Translations under genes and position numbers: made by a program
NCBI RefSeq assembly: GCF_019097595.1
Contig: NC_080712.1
Location: forward strand, 23,181,646 to 23,245,645
DNA from: Hemibagrus wyckioides
Lineage: Eukaryota; Chordata; Actinopteri; Siluriformes; Bagridae
Reading direction: 5' to 3'
DNA length: 64,000 nucleotides
In this document: positions 50,131-61,704 of the stretch, piece after piece
Layout: every line of letters starts with the position of its first letter
Numbering within the stretch: position 1 is the first letter of the stretch
Notes under the pieces: generated by a model
What the model was told of the DNA's origin: nothing
The model's input: the letters and a program-made list of their open reading frames with translations, nothing else
Databases searched by the model: none

Positions 50131-50635
50131 GGACACGGCCGATGGAAGGCAGACGGGCCAGGCCTGGCGGTACTCCTCACATCCCACACAGATGACACAC
50201 AAGCTGCGTCACCGAAAGCTAAACTGTGAACAGAGCCGCTCCATTGTACTAGTCACCCACCACTTTATTCTGGTTTAGTCCCTCGCCAACAATTTATTCA
50301 CACATCACAAACGTCTACAGTTAACAGTCTTGTATTCATCTCACTGATTATTTATGGAGCTCATGCGACACTGAGAATAAAGAACCATTTTACAGTGCAG
50401 ATGAGAAGGACACTGGTGATATCAATAGTCTGTTCATCACAGGCAAAGTAGGGATAAATATATTAAATTCAATTTTATGCCATTGATATGGAGCTTCGAG
50501 AAAGGACGCAGACTTCTCAGGACATTCATTATTGTAAATTCAATCTGAGTCAAAATTATTCTACAATTAGATAATGAGTATTCCATGTGTGTGGACCATG
50601 TTTATGCTCCATAAAGACCGGTGGGGATATCTATC

Positions 50636-50639
<4 letters not shown>

Positions 50640-50671
<32 letters not shown>
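50640..50671. repeat. (CA)n microsatellite
   Basis: Sixteen CA units. Confidence 0.95.
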
Positions 50672-50674
<3 letters not shown>

Positions 50675-50774
50675 TTTAGTGGTGTGTATTGATGAATTCT
50701 GAATTCTGGAGGTTCCCATCCTTTTGTGCCCCATGTAGGTATTAGGAATTGGCTTCAAATGGACATTATGAGGA

Positions 50775-51115
50775 GAGGGTACAGTGGCTTAGTGGTTAGC
50801 ATGTTTGACAGACACATCCAAGGTTGTGGGTTTCCTACCTCTGCTGTGTGTGTGGAGCTCTCCCTGTTCTCAGGGGTTTCCTCTGTGTACTCCTACTGTT
50901 CTTTCTTCCCCAGTCCAGTGACGTGTTGTAGGCTGATTGGCATGCCTAAATTATCCATAATGTTTATGTGTGATTGTGCCCTGTGATAGATTGGCATCCT
51001 GTCTAGTGTGTACACTGCCTTGTGTCTTCTAGGATAGGGTCCAGGTTTCCCTGAAGCCCTGACCACTGAGAGAATATCTCCCAAATAAGACAATCTCAGA
51101 TAGGATCTTAGCTAA
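50775..51115 (+). mobile_element. tRNA-derived SINE, near full length, degraded
   Basis: The head TACAGTGGCTTAGTGGTTAGC matches a tRNA A-box region and GTTGTGGGTTTCCTACC a degraded B box. The body has 'GTGTGGAGCTCTCCCTGTTCTC', 'GGGGTTTCCTCTGTGTACTC' and 'TGTGCCCTGTGATAGATTGG', ending 'AGGATAGGGTCCAGG'. Same family as the fragments at 780, 38620 and 41280. Confidence 0.75.
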
Positions 51116-51983
51116 TCTGTTGATTTCTCTTTAAAAACAGTGTAAGGATGGACACAGGCACAACATGTGTATAAAAATGAGAGAATGAGGAGGCGCTTTT
51201 TCCCACAGGCCATTTGGGCCCTCAACCAGGACAACACCTAGAACTAGAGCTTGGACATTTCTGGACTTTTCTGCATAGCAGCCAATACCTCAACCAGATA
51301 TATAATTGTATATTTAGGATAATCTAGCTTTAATGCAATAGGAACAATACAAAAAACTGAATAAAGTGAGTGACACAACACAATTGTGTACATGTTTGTT
51401 TTCTTGACTTCTGTTGTTCCACTGAATCACTTGATGTTGTTGAGGAACTAGTGGAGTCAGATGGCTGGAGGGAGAAATTTGTTCCTTTTTATTGTTGAGC
51501 TATGCTGGTGTCAGGACAGTGATAAAGGCTAAACTAACACATGCAGTCATCTTTAAATGTGCCGTGTCTGAATGTGACTCCCCAAAATATTTCAAAACAT
51601 TACTTCTGGCTTCATAGTTAGAACAATATGTTAATTTGTAAGATAAATGAATAAATAAGTGAAACAGAAGAAGTGGTGAGTTTCTGTCATGACTTTATTT
51701 GTAATCTCTTATTGATAGCAGTCCCTAGTTGGAAAACCCTTTAGGTTACTGTTATTAGTACAATAATAATAATAAATCTGACAAATATTGCACTTTTACT
51801 ATTTTTACTATTTCAGAGCTTCCTTAAGAAAAATCCAGTATTTGCTTAAAAATGAGTTGGACCAAGTGAGCAGGTAATGAGGGGTGTGATTGCTGAATGA
51901 TGTCACTGAGGGTGGTCATGGAAAAGCTCAGGTAAGCCCACTGTGTCTCTCCTCGCACCTGAAACCCTCAGAGAAGACCAGCT

Positions 51984-53225
51984 ATGGAACCTGCCAAGCC
52001 TCATCCACAGTTCTCTGACATGTACTCTGAAGTCATCGTCAGCTCAAGCGCAGGTAAGAATTATTTATTAGAGTGTTTCAGTGAGGCTTGTGTGCTTGCA
52101 AACGTTTTCCTAAGGCTTAAACTCCAACTTGATGTAATTCAACCGGCTCACTTTGGTTTCTCTTAGCATTTATGAATATATTCCATGACACCATTGGACA
52201 CTAACTGATAAATAAATGTTATAAATGATTTCTCCTTATGTGCGTGATCTTACTGTTTTTGTTATATACAGTTCATATTTACATTACTATATAATGCACT
52301 GTGTTTAGTTCATATATATCCACTTTAATATTACTAAGGTTGCTGCTGTTATTGCATTTCTATCCATTATTTCTAATCATTTAGACATGGCAATCATAAA
52401 GATAATTCAATTTAAATGAGATTAAGTCCAGTACTGCCTGTCCCTCTACCTCCCATACTGACATTGTGGGAGGAAACCATTGCATCCAAGTCTGGCGATT
52501 TGACAAATTAGTCACTTTTTTTTAGCTTTTGTTCACTTAATCTTGTCTCAATCCTTTGGCCTCTGGTATCTCTCTCTCTCACGATATTGAGTTTAAGCAG
52601 CAAAGCCTACAGCCTATTGGGTTCCTGGCCTTTTGTTAGGAAACATTAATGCTTTAAATCCTTTCCCCTTTCGGACAACTGCCATTTGTGAGATGTGTTT
52701 TTGCAAACCAAAATTCCTCCAAAGTGTATATGGGACTTTGATTAATCTTTTTCCATCTTGTAATCAGATAGAAATGTGTACACGGATATTTTTTTTCACT
52801 TTCAGGAACATCTGTGACACAAAGGTTAATTTTTTTTCCAAAGTTTTCCTCTTCACTGTGTTGATTGCAGATGTTCAGGGTCCTCTTAAGAAAGAGACTT
52901 CGGGGCCTGAGAGCAGTGGGGATGTGGCCAGTCGAGTTAGACTCCACCCGTCTCCATCTCGCAGAAGACATCGAACCACCTTCAGCCATGAACAGCTGGA
53001 GCAGCTGGAGTTAGCTTTCAGGCACAACCATTACCCTGACATCTACTGCCGTGAGGAGCTGGCTCAACAAACTAAACTCAATGAGGCCCGCATCCAGGTT
53101 AGAGGGGTTCACATTTAACTAAATTCAATTCAAGCTTTCTTCCTAATATTGAATTAAAAAGCTTGCTCGAAAAAGCTTAGTCACAGCTTGTGTAGTTTGA
53201 AGGTGTTGTTTGAAGGTCAGCTCGC

Positions 53226-53286
<61 letters not shown>

Positions 53287-53876
53287 GATAATTTTCTAAA
53301 CATTCTCTGTACACCATGAACACCATGCTGTCTACAAAGTACATTGCTTTTCGTTATAACTAAATTATTTTCTAAATTACTGATTTTGACTTTCCTGCAT
53401 GATTAAATAAATATTTATAAAATATTCACTTTAGGTCTAATCCCAGCCTCTCAACCCTCTTTTTTTTTTTTTACCCCTGACCTCCCCAGGTTTGGTTCCA
53501 AAACCGTCGTGCCAAGCAGCGGAAACAGGAGCGTGCCACTCAGAAATCTCTGCAAGGAGGTTTGATGCCAGGACGTGGGGTTCTTCCAAGCAGTGCACGT
53601 GGTGGCATGACAAGACAGTATCAGTGCTCTCACTCCCTACCACACTTACCCAAATTTTCCTCAGTACTGCCCTCTGCTGATTTCTCCCCCCACACAGCTG
53701 CCAGCACTCAGCTGACCTGCCCTTCAGCTCCCACTGCTGCCCAGCCTGCCAGGCAGCATGAGGACTGGTACTGCCAGCTGAGGCACATTGGAGCGCCAGC
53801 CGCCAGCCTGCCCCACGCCTCGGTCTTTTCCCTGACCTCTATGCCAGCACTGGAGCCAGCCGTCCACTGGAACTAA
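51984..53876 (+). CDS. prop1: Paired-like homeobox protein, probable Prop1 (three exons)
   Basis: Coding exons are 51984-52053, 52871-53097 and 53490-53876, with GTAAGA/CAG and GTTAGA/CAG junctions in phases 1 and 0. The product is 227 aa (human PROP1 226). PROP1 is a nuclear homeodomain factor that switches on POU1F1 and directs pituitary cell fates. The homeodomain spans residues 54-113, starting RRRHRTTFS, with SEARIQ-like NEARIQ, then [15 protein letters not shown]. It has Gln at homeodomain position 50 and Asn51, as in paired-like proteins. Intron 2 cuts between homeodomain residues 46 and 47, the usual site in this class. The C-terminus supports PROP1: EDWY at 190-193 and an ending LEPAVHWN, against LEPSKSWN in human. 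Exon 1 ([10 protein letters not shown]...) is short and poorly conserved, so the start is less certain. Other paired-like genes are possible but lack these tail motifs. Confidence 0.82.
53224..53287. repeat. (CTAT)n microsatellite in prop1 intron 2
   Basis: About 16 perfect CTAT units in the 392-base intron that splits the homeobox. Confidence 0.95.
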
Positions 53877-55480
53877 AGTAGGCTGAAAGAGCGAAATCTA
53901 AAACCTCCCACTTTTTGACATTTGTTATTTTGCTTTTTAGTTTATTCAACCCACATACTGATATAACTGATAACCAAATAGTTTAACAGTAATGCTTGTG
54001 TGTTTTTTGTGTGTTGTTCCTGTCTGTACATTTCTCTCCTTTTTCTATATGAATATCAGGAAAAAAAAAAAGAGAGAAAATATTTTCACACATTTTTTTT
54101 ATTACAGTTCCAAAACAGATGTTGTCTTGAAGATAATATACTTTTCTAAAACAAAAAAAAATAATAATTAATTCACACTTCATTCATAGACCCACAAGCA
54201 TCAAAACTGTGAAAATAGAAATCAGTCTCGTTTACATTCGAAATAGTCTGATTGACCTAGAGTTCTGTTCACTTTATAGGAAATCCTCTTACCACCTGAA
54301 CATGGGTTATGAAGCAATGCTACATTTCATTGGATAGTATATATTGATAGTATATACATTAATAACTACACATTTGTTTCAGAAATTTAGATAGAAATAA
54401 ATTAGCCTTCGCATATGGTCATTGTTGTCTTTTTTCCCTGCTCATGAAGAACTCAAATCAAGCTCTGAATGCAACTAATAACAAAATGAATAACACATGA
54501 CACATGATATGGGCTTGGATTACATTTGTGATAGAAATAATAATCAAGTAGTCTAGAAAAAGTTCCTTCATCAGTCTTGACTGAATGAAGACTAAAGTCT
54601 GTGTTTCCCAGTCGCAGTTACTTGCTGCACTTGTACAAGTAAGTGGTTTTCCTGTCCTCACACACCTGATAAAGTAAAAGCAAAACAATCCAGAATGAAA
54701 CAGATTGATGCTCCAGCACTGGGACTGGGAAACATTTGTGAGATCAACAGCATATTACAGTAACAGCCAGGTTAATCACGCTGACAGACCCATATTTATC
54801 CTAATGATTCAGACCAAAAAGCAAAAACTGATGTTGAGAATTATGACAAATATGATCAGAAAGCAACACTCTTGAAACAGGCTTGAAACACAAAATAACA
54901 CAAGAAGTGCAATTTGGCAAATATTTCTTGTCAGTTTTTGAAAGTCTATTAAGGAAAAAAAAAAAGGTCTCATTAAGGTAAGGAAGCAATTTTACCCCTT
55001 TTCATTACTTTGCATTAGAATGTTGCTTCAAAACACACTGCAGCAATAATAAAAAGAGGACACGTCTTCACAGCAAATGGATTTGGCAGGTTCATTCTGA
55101 CACAAGTTGAGATTTCAGGCCATACATTGCTTCTCGTGTTATAATACAATCCATTTCACTTCATCCCACAGTTGATTCTGACAGGCTAAAGTGTGTTCAG
55201 TAGACCCTAGCTACTTAGATCCGATCCTTGTTGCATCATTGAATTTGAAGTGCTTTAAGAGTTCAAGAAAACGTGCTGAAACAGCAAAAAGACCAAGCTG
55301 TGTGCAACTACAAGCAGCCATTCAGTCTAAGAAACACTGTAGCTTTGCTGAGGATGGGTATATGCATACACCCAAATCACTGATTCACTGCATTCAGGTA
55401 GAGGTAATCAGAGCTCACAGTTAGGCAGCACACACTCCTCTATACTCCTCCATACCCACCACCACTCACACACATATATA

Positions 55481-55550
<70 letters not shown>

Positions 55551-55559
55551 CCTCCACTG
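53877..55559. other. Convergent 3' ends of prop1 and mcfd2
   Basis: The two genes end towards each other across about 1.7 kb. The stretch is AT-rich with no recognisable gene and should contain both 3' UTRs. Candidate poly(A) hexamers include AATAAA near 54395 (plus) and, for mcfd2, inverted TTTATT at about 54098 and 53941. None is decisive. Confidence 0.5.
55481..55545. repeat. (CT)n(CA)n compound microsatellite, likely in mcfd2 3' UTR
   Basis: A CT run followed by a CA run, 15 bases past the mcfd2 stop codon. Confidence 0.95.
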
Positions 55560-55854
55560 TTACTGGAGAGACTTTGCAAACTCTGCATAGTCGATGTAGC
55601 CATCGTTGTTTTTGTCATCATCCCGAAGGACTTGATCGATAATATTGATGAGGTCCTGCTCTTTCATTGGTGGACTGTTCTGGCCTTTCTCCTAGAAACC
55701 AGGAAGACATAACAGCAGGCATAAAGCATGAATCATGTTTAAAAACATTGAGTATTTGCCTGTCAATATATATAAAACAGACACACGCACTCTTTCTGTA
55801 TGAGGAGCATGAGAGTCATCCACTGGTTTGCTGTATAAACCAATGAGCCAATAA

Positions 55855-55927
<73 letters not shown>

Positions 55928-57453
55928 CCTGACAAGTAATAATCGACAATAATATTTTTAAAAAATTATTTTAAAAAAACCTCACAAAATCACTAAACAA
56001 AGAATTAAAGCATAAGCTGCTTTTTTACTCCAACATGACATTCCATGTTTAAAAAAAATAATTAAATAAAATAATCTGAAGAAATGGTCATATGTATGAA
56101 CTATAAATTGTCTAACTGGTTTGTGTACACCTGGTTAAATCTCACCCTCCCCATTAGGATTATCTAAATGACACGATGCAGCTGGCTTTATGCGAGCATT
56201 ACAAAAGCAAACAGTAGTAAGTGCAGGGAGCTTGAAACCACCCACCTCCTTGTGTACATGTGTAATTGCAGTGGCAAGCTCGAGCCCATCCAGCAGGTTG
56301 TTACCATCATAATCATGCATTTTGAAATAGTGAAGCTGCAGCTCTTGAGGAGTCATGTCCGACTCGGGCTTGTCGATCACCCCGTCTAAATGCTCCATGA
56401 TGTGGCTGAAGGACAGAACAAAGCATCGATTAAACAAGAAGTATTAAGTAAATACGAATTTATTTTAACTCTGTGGAACTCTTGTTACACCCTTGTTGAA
56501 AAGGAAATACTTTACATCATGTTCTCAGCGCCTAAGCAAAGATAAGATCAGCTGCTAAGCTGTTTATTTTGCAGCAAGGCCATTTGGAAAGGGATCAAAG
56601 TTCAGTCTATATGCAAATATAACAAGGGACACCAAGACCCCACATTTTACGAGTAATCACAATCACCCATAAATTATTCAGCATTTGTTCTGTTACAGAA
56701 GCTCTTTTACACTTAATGTAGACAAACAGCACAGAGCATATTAACAACCATTTGTCTCATATCAGGCCACTGACTGAAAATGAGCACATTATATGAATAA
56801 GTTATTGATTTCTTCCCACTAACACTGGGCGTGAGCTGTGAAAAGTCCATAAATGGGACGCCAGTGCACACACATTCAAACACGCATTTACACATCCAGG
56901 CAATTTAGTGTAGCTAGTCCGCCTACATGTATGGGTTTAAGAGCTTGGAGGGAATCCCAGAACCAAGTGGAAGCCCACATGGACATGAGGAACTCCATGA
57001 AGAGAGTGACCTAAGCTCAGGTTTGAACCAGCAGCCATGGAGCTGTAAGCTGGCAACTTTATCCAGATCTACAGATTTTAGACATCTGGATTGACTCCTA
57101 AAACTGACCCACTGTTTATTTTGATGTGGACATACTTTTTAGCTTGTACATTGTTTTTATTTTCCCAAAAAACTTTTTATGGACCCTCATAACGCAAAAT
57201 GTTGTATGTAGTCTTCCTTACTGAACATATCCAAGTAACATGGTGTTATGCTTTGCCATGCTTTGTTTTTCATGCTCTGTTAAAGTAGAGGTTCAACTCA
57301 CTCTTTGTCCTGTACCATGTTCTTGTCCATGCGGGTGATGGGAGGTTGTGGGTTTTCTTGACCATGATGATCTCCGTGCGAGTGAACATAAAGCACACAA
57401 CAGGACAGCAGCAGCACCAGGCAGCACCATAGCTGCCCCTTTGTGTACCCCAT
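55560..57453 (-). CDS. mcfd2: Multiple coagulation factor deficiency protein 2 homologue (three coding exons)
   Basis: MCFD2 is a soluble EF-hand protein that pairs with the lectin LMAN1 to carry coagulation factors V and VIII and other glycoproteins from ER to Golgi. Coding exons on the minus strand are 57453-57302, 56405-56246 and 55691-55560. All introns have GT/AG ends, and the product is 147 aa (human 146). Residues 1 to about 24 form a signal peptide with a [13 protein letters not shown] core. The variable His/Pro-rich segment ends near KNMVQDK, followed by [16 protein letters not shown]-hand 1 loop is 82-93 ([12 protein letters not shown]) and EF-hand 2 loop 130-141 ([12 protein letters not shown]), with all calcium ligands intact. 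The end AEFAKSLQ is identical to human. The exon 1-2 junction creates Asp51 where human has Glu. A minus-strand frame rich in His over exon 1 is only the ATC repeat read in another frame. Confidence 0.95.
55859..55921. repeat. (AT)n microsatellite in mcfd2 intron
   Basis: About 60 alternating A/T bases in the intron between coding exons 2 and 3. Confidence 0.95.
56815..57065 (-). mobile_element. SINE-like repeat in mcfd2 intron
   Basis: The plus strand shows GGGACGCCAGTGCACACACA, GGCAATTTAGTGTAGCTAGTCCGCCTAC, AGCCCACATGGACATGAGGA and GGTTTGAACCAGCAGCCATGGAGCTG. This is the inverted body and tRNA-like head of the common fish SINE, in the intron between coding exons 1 and 2. Confidence 0.65.
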
Positions 57454-57460
57454 GATGGTT

Positions 57461-57483
57461 ATGATGATGATGATGATGATGTC
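57461..57483 (-). repeat. mcfd2: (ATC)n run in mcfd2 5' UTR, abutting a splice acceptor
   Basis: Seven ATC units (minus strand) lie 7 bases upstream of the start codon. They follow directly after the acceptor cttttcacag at 57484, so the first coding exon begins GACATCATC. Confidence 0.8.
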
Positions 57484-57860
57484 CTGTGAAAAGAAAAATG
57501 GACATCAATATCCCAACATATCCATGCTCACAAGGCCATCTTGAAATAAGTCATTGTGTAGCTGCATGCAAATCCAGATGTTTACAGCTTTTTGGCTTGA
57601 GCTGAGCTGGGTTTTGGACAGCTTGTGATGTGTATGAAGAATGCAGGGCCCAGTGAAATCAGTGAACATCTGCATGTAGTCGAGAACCTAAACATCTGGC
57701 TACAGTAAACTAAAAGGTTCATTTGGACAAATTAGTCAATTAACACAACAGGCCATTTATCCTTTATGAAGTCCCTCAATGACGACTTTAGCTGAGATTA
57801 CTGAGTTCAGGAAATCTATGTGTATTCCTCGTAATTAGAGCGCAATGCCGATTCCCTCAC

Positions 57861-58020
57861 CTGTTTCTGAAGTCCGAGTGTATTCCTAAACACTTGCAGA
57901 TTCTTATCCCAAAGTGATCAGTTAACAACTCACAACCGTACTGACCACACATTTATAGTCCTCTTCGCTTGCCGTAGTTCCCTTTCACCTTCTGGACACG
58001 ACAGCTAATTCTGATTGGAT
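57861..58020 (-). promoter_or_regulatory. mcfd2: mcfd2 promoter and non-coding first exon
   Basis: On the minus strand a donor AAACAG|GTGAGG lies at 57861/57860, giving a short 5' UTR exon. Upstream is TATAAAT at 57957-57951, and further upstream CCAAT at 58018-58014, spaced about 60 bases from it, as in classical TATA promoters. Transcription would begin near 57925. Two more CCAAT-type boxes occur near 58140 and 58170. Confidence 0.55.
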
Positions 58021-58908
58021 GCTAATAGCGCGTCACACTGGTGCGGGAGGAAAATCTGCGACGCGTTTTCTTTTCCCCACCCGTTTTCCGACAGAACGCC
58101 CGCTTTCCTTCGCCATAGTTAGTACGTAAGGTGAGATGATTGGTTCAAATAAGCCGTCAAAGTAATATTGACCAATGGCAGCGCAGAAAGCGAGTTCGTG
58201 GGAACTGATTTTAGGAATCACAAAGTGGTTTTGTGAGTCGATTCCATATAAAAATGTTGTCGATTCTAGTCAACAACAGTAAACCATAAAATAAAATAAA
58301 AGAAAGAAAACAAAACTTTACAAATTGTAGTGTTTTCGGAGCCAGGTCACTCAGGGACGGCATCATTATATAAAATCGTCTACAAACTTTTGGAGTCGAC
58401 TCTGGAGTCGACTCACTATTACCTGTTAAACTAGGAGTCGACTCCAAGTCACGTGCGTTATAATCCACGCTGGGACGAATGAGTGTAACTACGGATGCGG
58501 ATATTCGCGAGACTGATTTTAATAACAGTCTAGTCAGTCAGTAGCCTGTCGATTCATCCAAATGGCAAACCTGTGCAAAGAAAACGAGACTGCGAAATCT
58601 CTTTTCCGCCGCCTGGAGGTTCAATTTACGATGTTGTATGCAATCTAGCTATATAATAGTATAGAATCCTTTAGGATGCCGTGCAACCTGTAGCTGACAG
58701 AACAGTACCCTGTAGTACCCTATAGGTTGTTATTTGTTATTTCAAACAATAAAATAGTTAAGTGGCTTTTGAAGCATACTTCTAAACAGCATATTATATG
58801 ACATATTTATATTTATACCTTAGTCTTTCATACATTATTATTTTGACGAGTATTTGGATTTAGGGTTTGACGCACTCCAAAATCAAGAAAGACAATAATT
58901 CAATTTGT

Positions 58909-58924
58909 CCACAAGATGGCGCCA
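58909..58924 (+). promoter_or_regulatory. CTCF-like motif, plus orientation
   Basis: CCACAAGATGGCGCCA matches the CTCF core on the plus strand, although the AAGATGG block also overlaps a YY1-type AAGATGGCGCC site, so either factor could bind. Confidence 0.45.
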
Positions 58925-60127
58925 ATGTCAAAATAACACCAATAATATGCTGTAGCGATGACCACAGTGCATTTAGACAGAACTTGGTTTTTGGAGGCAG
59001 GCTTTGATGTTTAGATGTTTAAGAGAGAGAAGTAAAAGCAAAAAAATTAAAAAAAAATAAAATAAAACAACATCCAATATCTGTTCATGGTTTGCCCCTC
59101 CACCCTGATCCTCCCTGTTATCTTACTTAATTTAATTACCCTAAGCCCTGTAAGTACTCTATGTAACAAACCCTTTAGAAAGCTTTGCTAGAAAAACACT
59201 TCGTAGCAGTCTGATATTTCTTTTAGCCAGTGTGAAGATCATAGTTCATCAAGGCTATTAATATACACTCGGTGGCCACTTTTATTAGGTATGCCTAATT
59301 TACACAAACGTACCATCTATCATTTAAAAAGTCAAAGCTTTTTGTGTGTTGAAAGTGCCCATGGCAGTAAGAATCTCCTAAACACTATATGCTGTATGAA
59401 TGTCTAGATTTGGAAAACTGTGAAATAATGTGTGCATAAATGTAGATGTTAGGGGAAGCATCATTTCAACTTCACTTCTTTGTTGGACTGAAAACAATAG
59501 AATCATCCAACAGAGCGTGACTCCCCTGGCACTGGTAGTCTATAAAGTCTCTGTTTTGATTGTTGATTTCTGAACAAGATTTCAGAGAACAGACGTTTGT
59601 TATTAAATACTGTGTATAAATATATTGACCCACCATGCAGCAGTCGCTGAGATCTCATTTCTTCCCATCCTCATGTTGAATATTAACTGAAGCTCTTGAC
59701 CTGTATCTGCATGATTTTATGCCACATGTTTGGATGAACTGATAACTGCACGAACAAGCAGGTGTACATGTGTACCTAATAAAGTGGCCAGTGTGTGTAG
59801 GGGAGATGAGAAGGTTGTCATACTGAGGCAAAAACTTGAAAGTTAAGTAGCTGATTTTATGTAATGAGACCAATTACCTGCATGCATGTGGTCAGAGTCA
59901 CTTGAATCAGAGGCGAGCAAAATAGTGCGTCAAGTTTTATGTAATTTAACGTTTGTTGGGTATGTATGCACAAAATTGTATTTTTACGTTGTAAATGCCT
60001 TTAGACATTTTAGTTACAGTCCTAGCTTTGAGATGGAGTCACCATTACCACACATGTCAGTTTGGGGCAAGTTATCACAAAGGCTTTGGTGTAAGTTGTC
60101 ATATGTATCAGATATAATAACATGCCC

Positions 60128-60667
<540 letters not shown>

Positions 60668-61424
60668 TCTATATAACCTATAGTATGACACATTCTCAAA
60701 GTCATTATGCCACTCATCCTCATTCAGATCTGGCTCCATTGGTTCTTTGAATTAGGTTGTACTCGGATTTGAATTGTAAACATGGTGGGAATGCCTCCTC
60801 TGCCAACAAGACTAGTCTTTACAGACATTTGACCTTTCTGTGACTTTGACCCTGTCTGGATCTATACTAAAGTCCAGTCTGTTCATCTGCTGCTTACAGT
60901 GATACAATTCCATATAAAATCCTATGTGTTAAAAAAACTTCACTATTTACGGTGAATTGTGTGTTAGAAAAAATCATTACATAAAAGTGTTACAACATAC
61001 TATATTATACATAACTATATTCTTTTATTTACTATGACATTTACTCCACTGAAAGGTACCATGCACCAGAAAGAATGAACAAGTGTGTCAGCATGCCCCA
61101 ATCTGCCCTAATTTGCCCCAATGTAATTGCTATTATTTAAACTGTTGGAGTTTTAATCACTATGATTATAGATAATATAATAAGTTAATATTCACTGTTT
61201 AAGTTGAATGTCTTTATTACTTTATAGTTATAAGGCTAAACTTTTATTATAAATAGTTATAAACTATTATTATAAGCTATTCTAGCTATTATTGAGTCTG
61301 TATAAATCAGAGGGATAGTTTTGCTGAGAAATGTCCAATAAGTAGTACTAGAGGACATTTTTCCCAAGGGGAGATCGAACCTAGTGCCGCCTCCAAAGTG
61401 CCAGTAGTGGACTTTCCTGTCGCA

Positions 61425-61574
61425 GTACGCATGCTCAGTAGTCGCTCGCCGCACTCGGGACAGTGTGCGGTGCGCGCTTGGGTCAGTGCGCATGTCCACT
61501 GCTCACCGCGGTCTGCCGTGTGACAGTGTGCAGTCAATCCACGGGTGTCGGAAGGACCGAGGGAGCTCTCCGGG
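61425..61574 (+). promoter_or_regulatory. ttc7a: ttc7a promoter / 5' UTR, NRF1-like sites
   Basis: CpG-rich block with two NRF1-like palindromic sites, TACGCATGCTCA at about 61426-61437 and TGCGCATGTCC at 61487-61497, and no TATA box. This is the pattern of a housekeeping promoter immediately before the ttc7a start. Confidence 0.5.
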
Positions 61575-61704
61575 ATGTCTTCAAGACTTTCCCTGTCTCT
61601 GTACCGTCTGGAAGCGGAGATCGAGCGTTGTCGGGCCGAGTGCCAGTGGGACAGACTCCCGACTCTGGTGGAGCAACTCGCGGCTGCTCGCTTCCATGAG
61701 GACG
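61575..61704 (+). CDS. ttc7a: Tetratricopeptide repeat protein 7A, first coding exon (partial gene)
   Basis: Encodes the first 43 residues plus one base, ending at a strong donor (GACG|GTAAGT). TTC7 proteins are helical scaffolds that link PI4KIIIalpha to EFR3 and FAM126 at the plasma membrane, supporting PI4P synthesis. The residues RLEAEIERCRAECQWDRLP followed by LVEQL match the N-terminal helix of the TTC7 family, and the ATG is in a CpG-rich context with no longer upstream frame of family type. The ECQW segment resembles TTC7B, but the position next to mcfd2 is the TTC7A locus, so TTC7A is preferred. No second exon was seen before the window ends; the TPR region lies beyond. Confidence 0.75.

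Larger units (their letters stand above)
35111..51983. other. Intergenic region between socs5 and prop1, repeat-rich
   Basis: No gene recognised in about 17 kb. It holds SINE fragments (37225, 38620, 41280, 43355, 43755, 50775), a nested Tc1-like relic (38930-40700), a Tc1-derived MITE (44600-45145), a second Tc1 relic (45195-46135), another MITE copy (49341-49875), a retroposon tail (49890-50130), two CTCF-like motifs and several microsatellites. Two stretches without visible repeats, 42600-43060 and 36430-37020, have unusually long or overlapping open frames. Confidence 0.6.

Noticed and set aside
53224..53287. Possible CRISPR-like array from regular repeats
   Set aside because: A simple tetranucleotide microsatellite without spacers, in a vertebrate genome.
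57293..57508. His-rich 71-codon frame over mcfd2 exon 1
   Set aside because: The His run is the ATC repeat read in a shifted frame; the true frame, with signal peptide and correct splice sites, starts at 57453.
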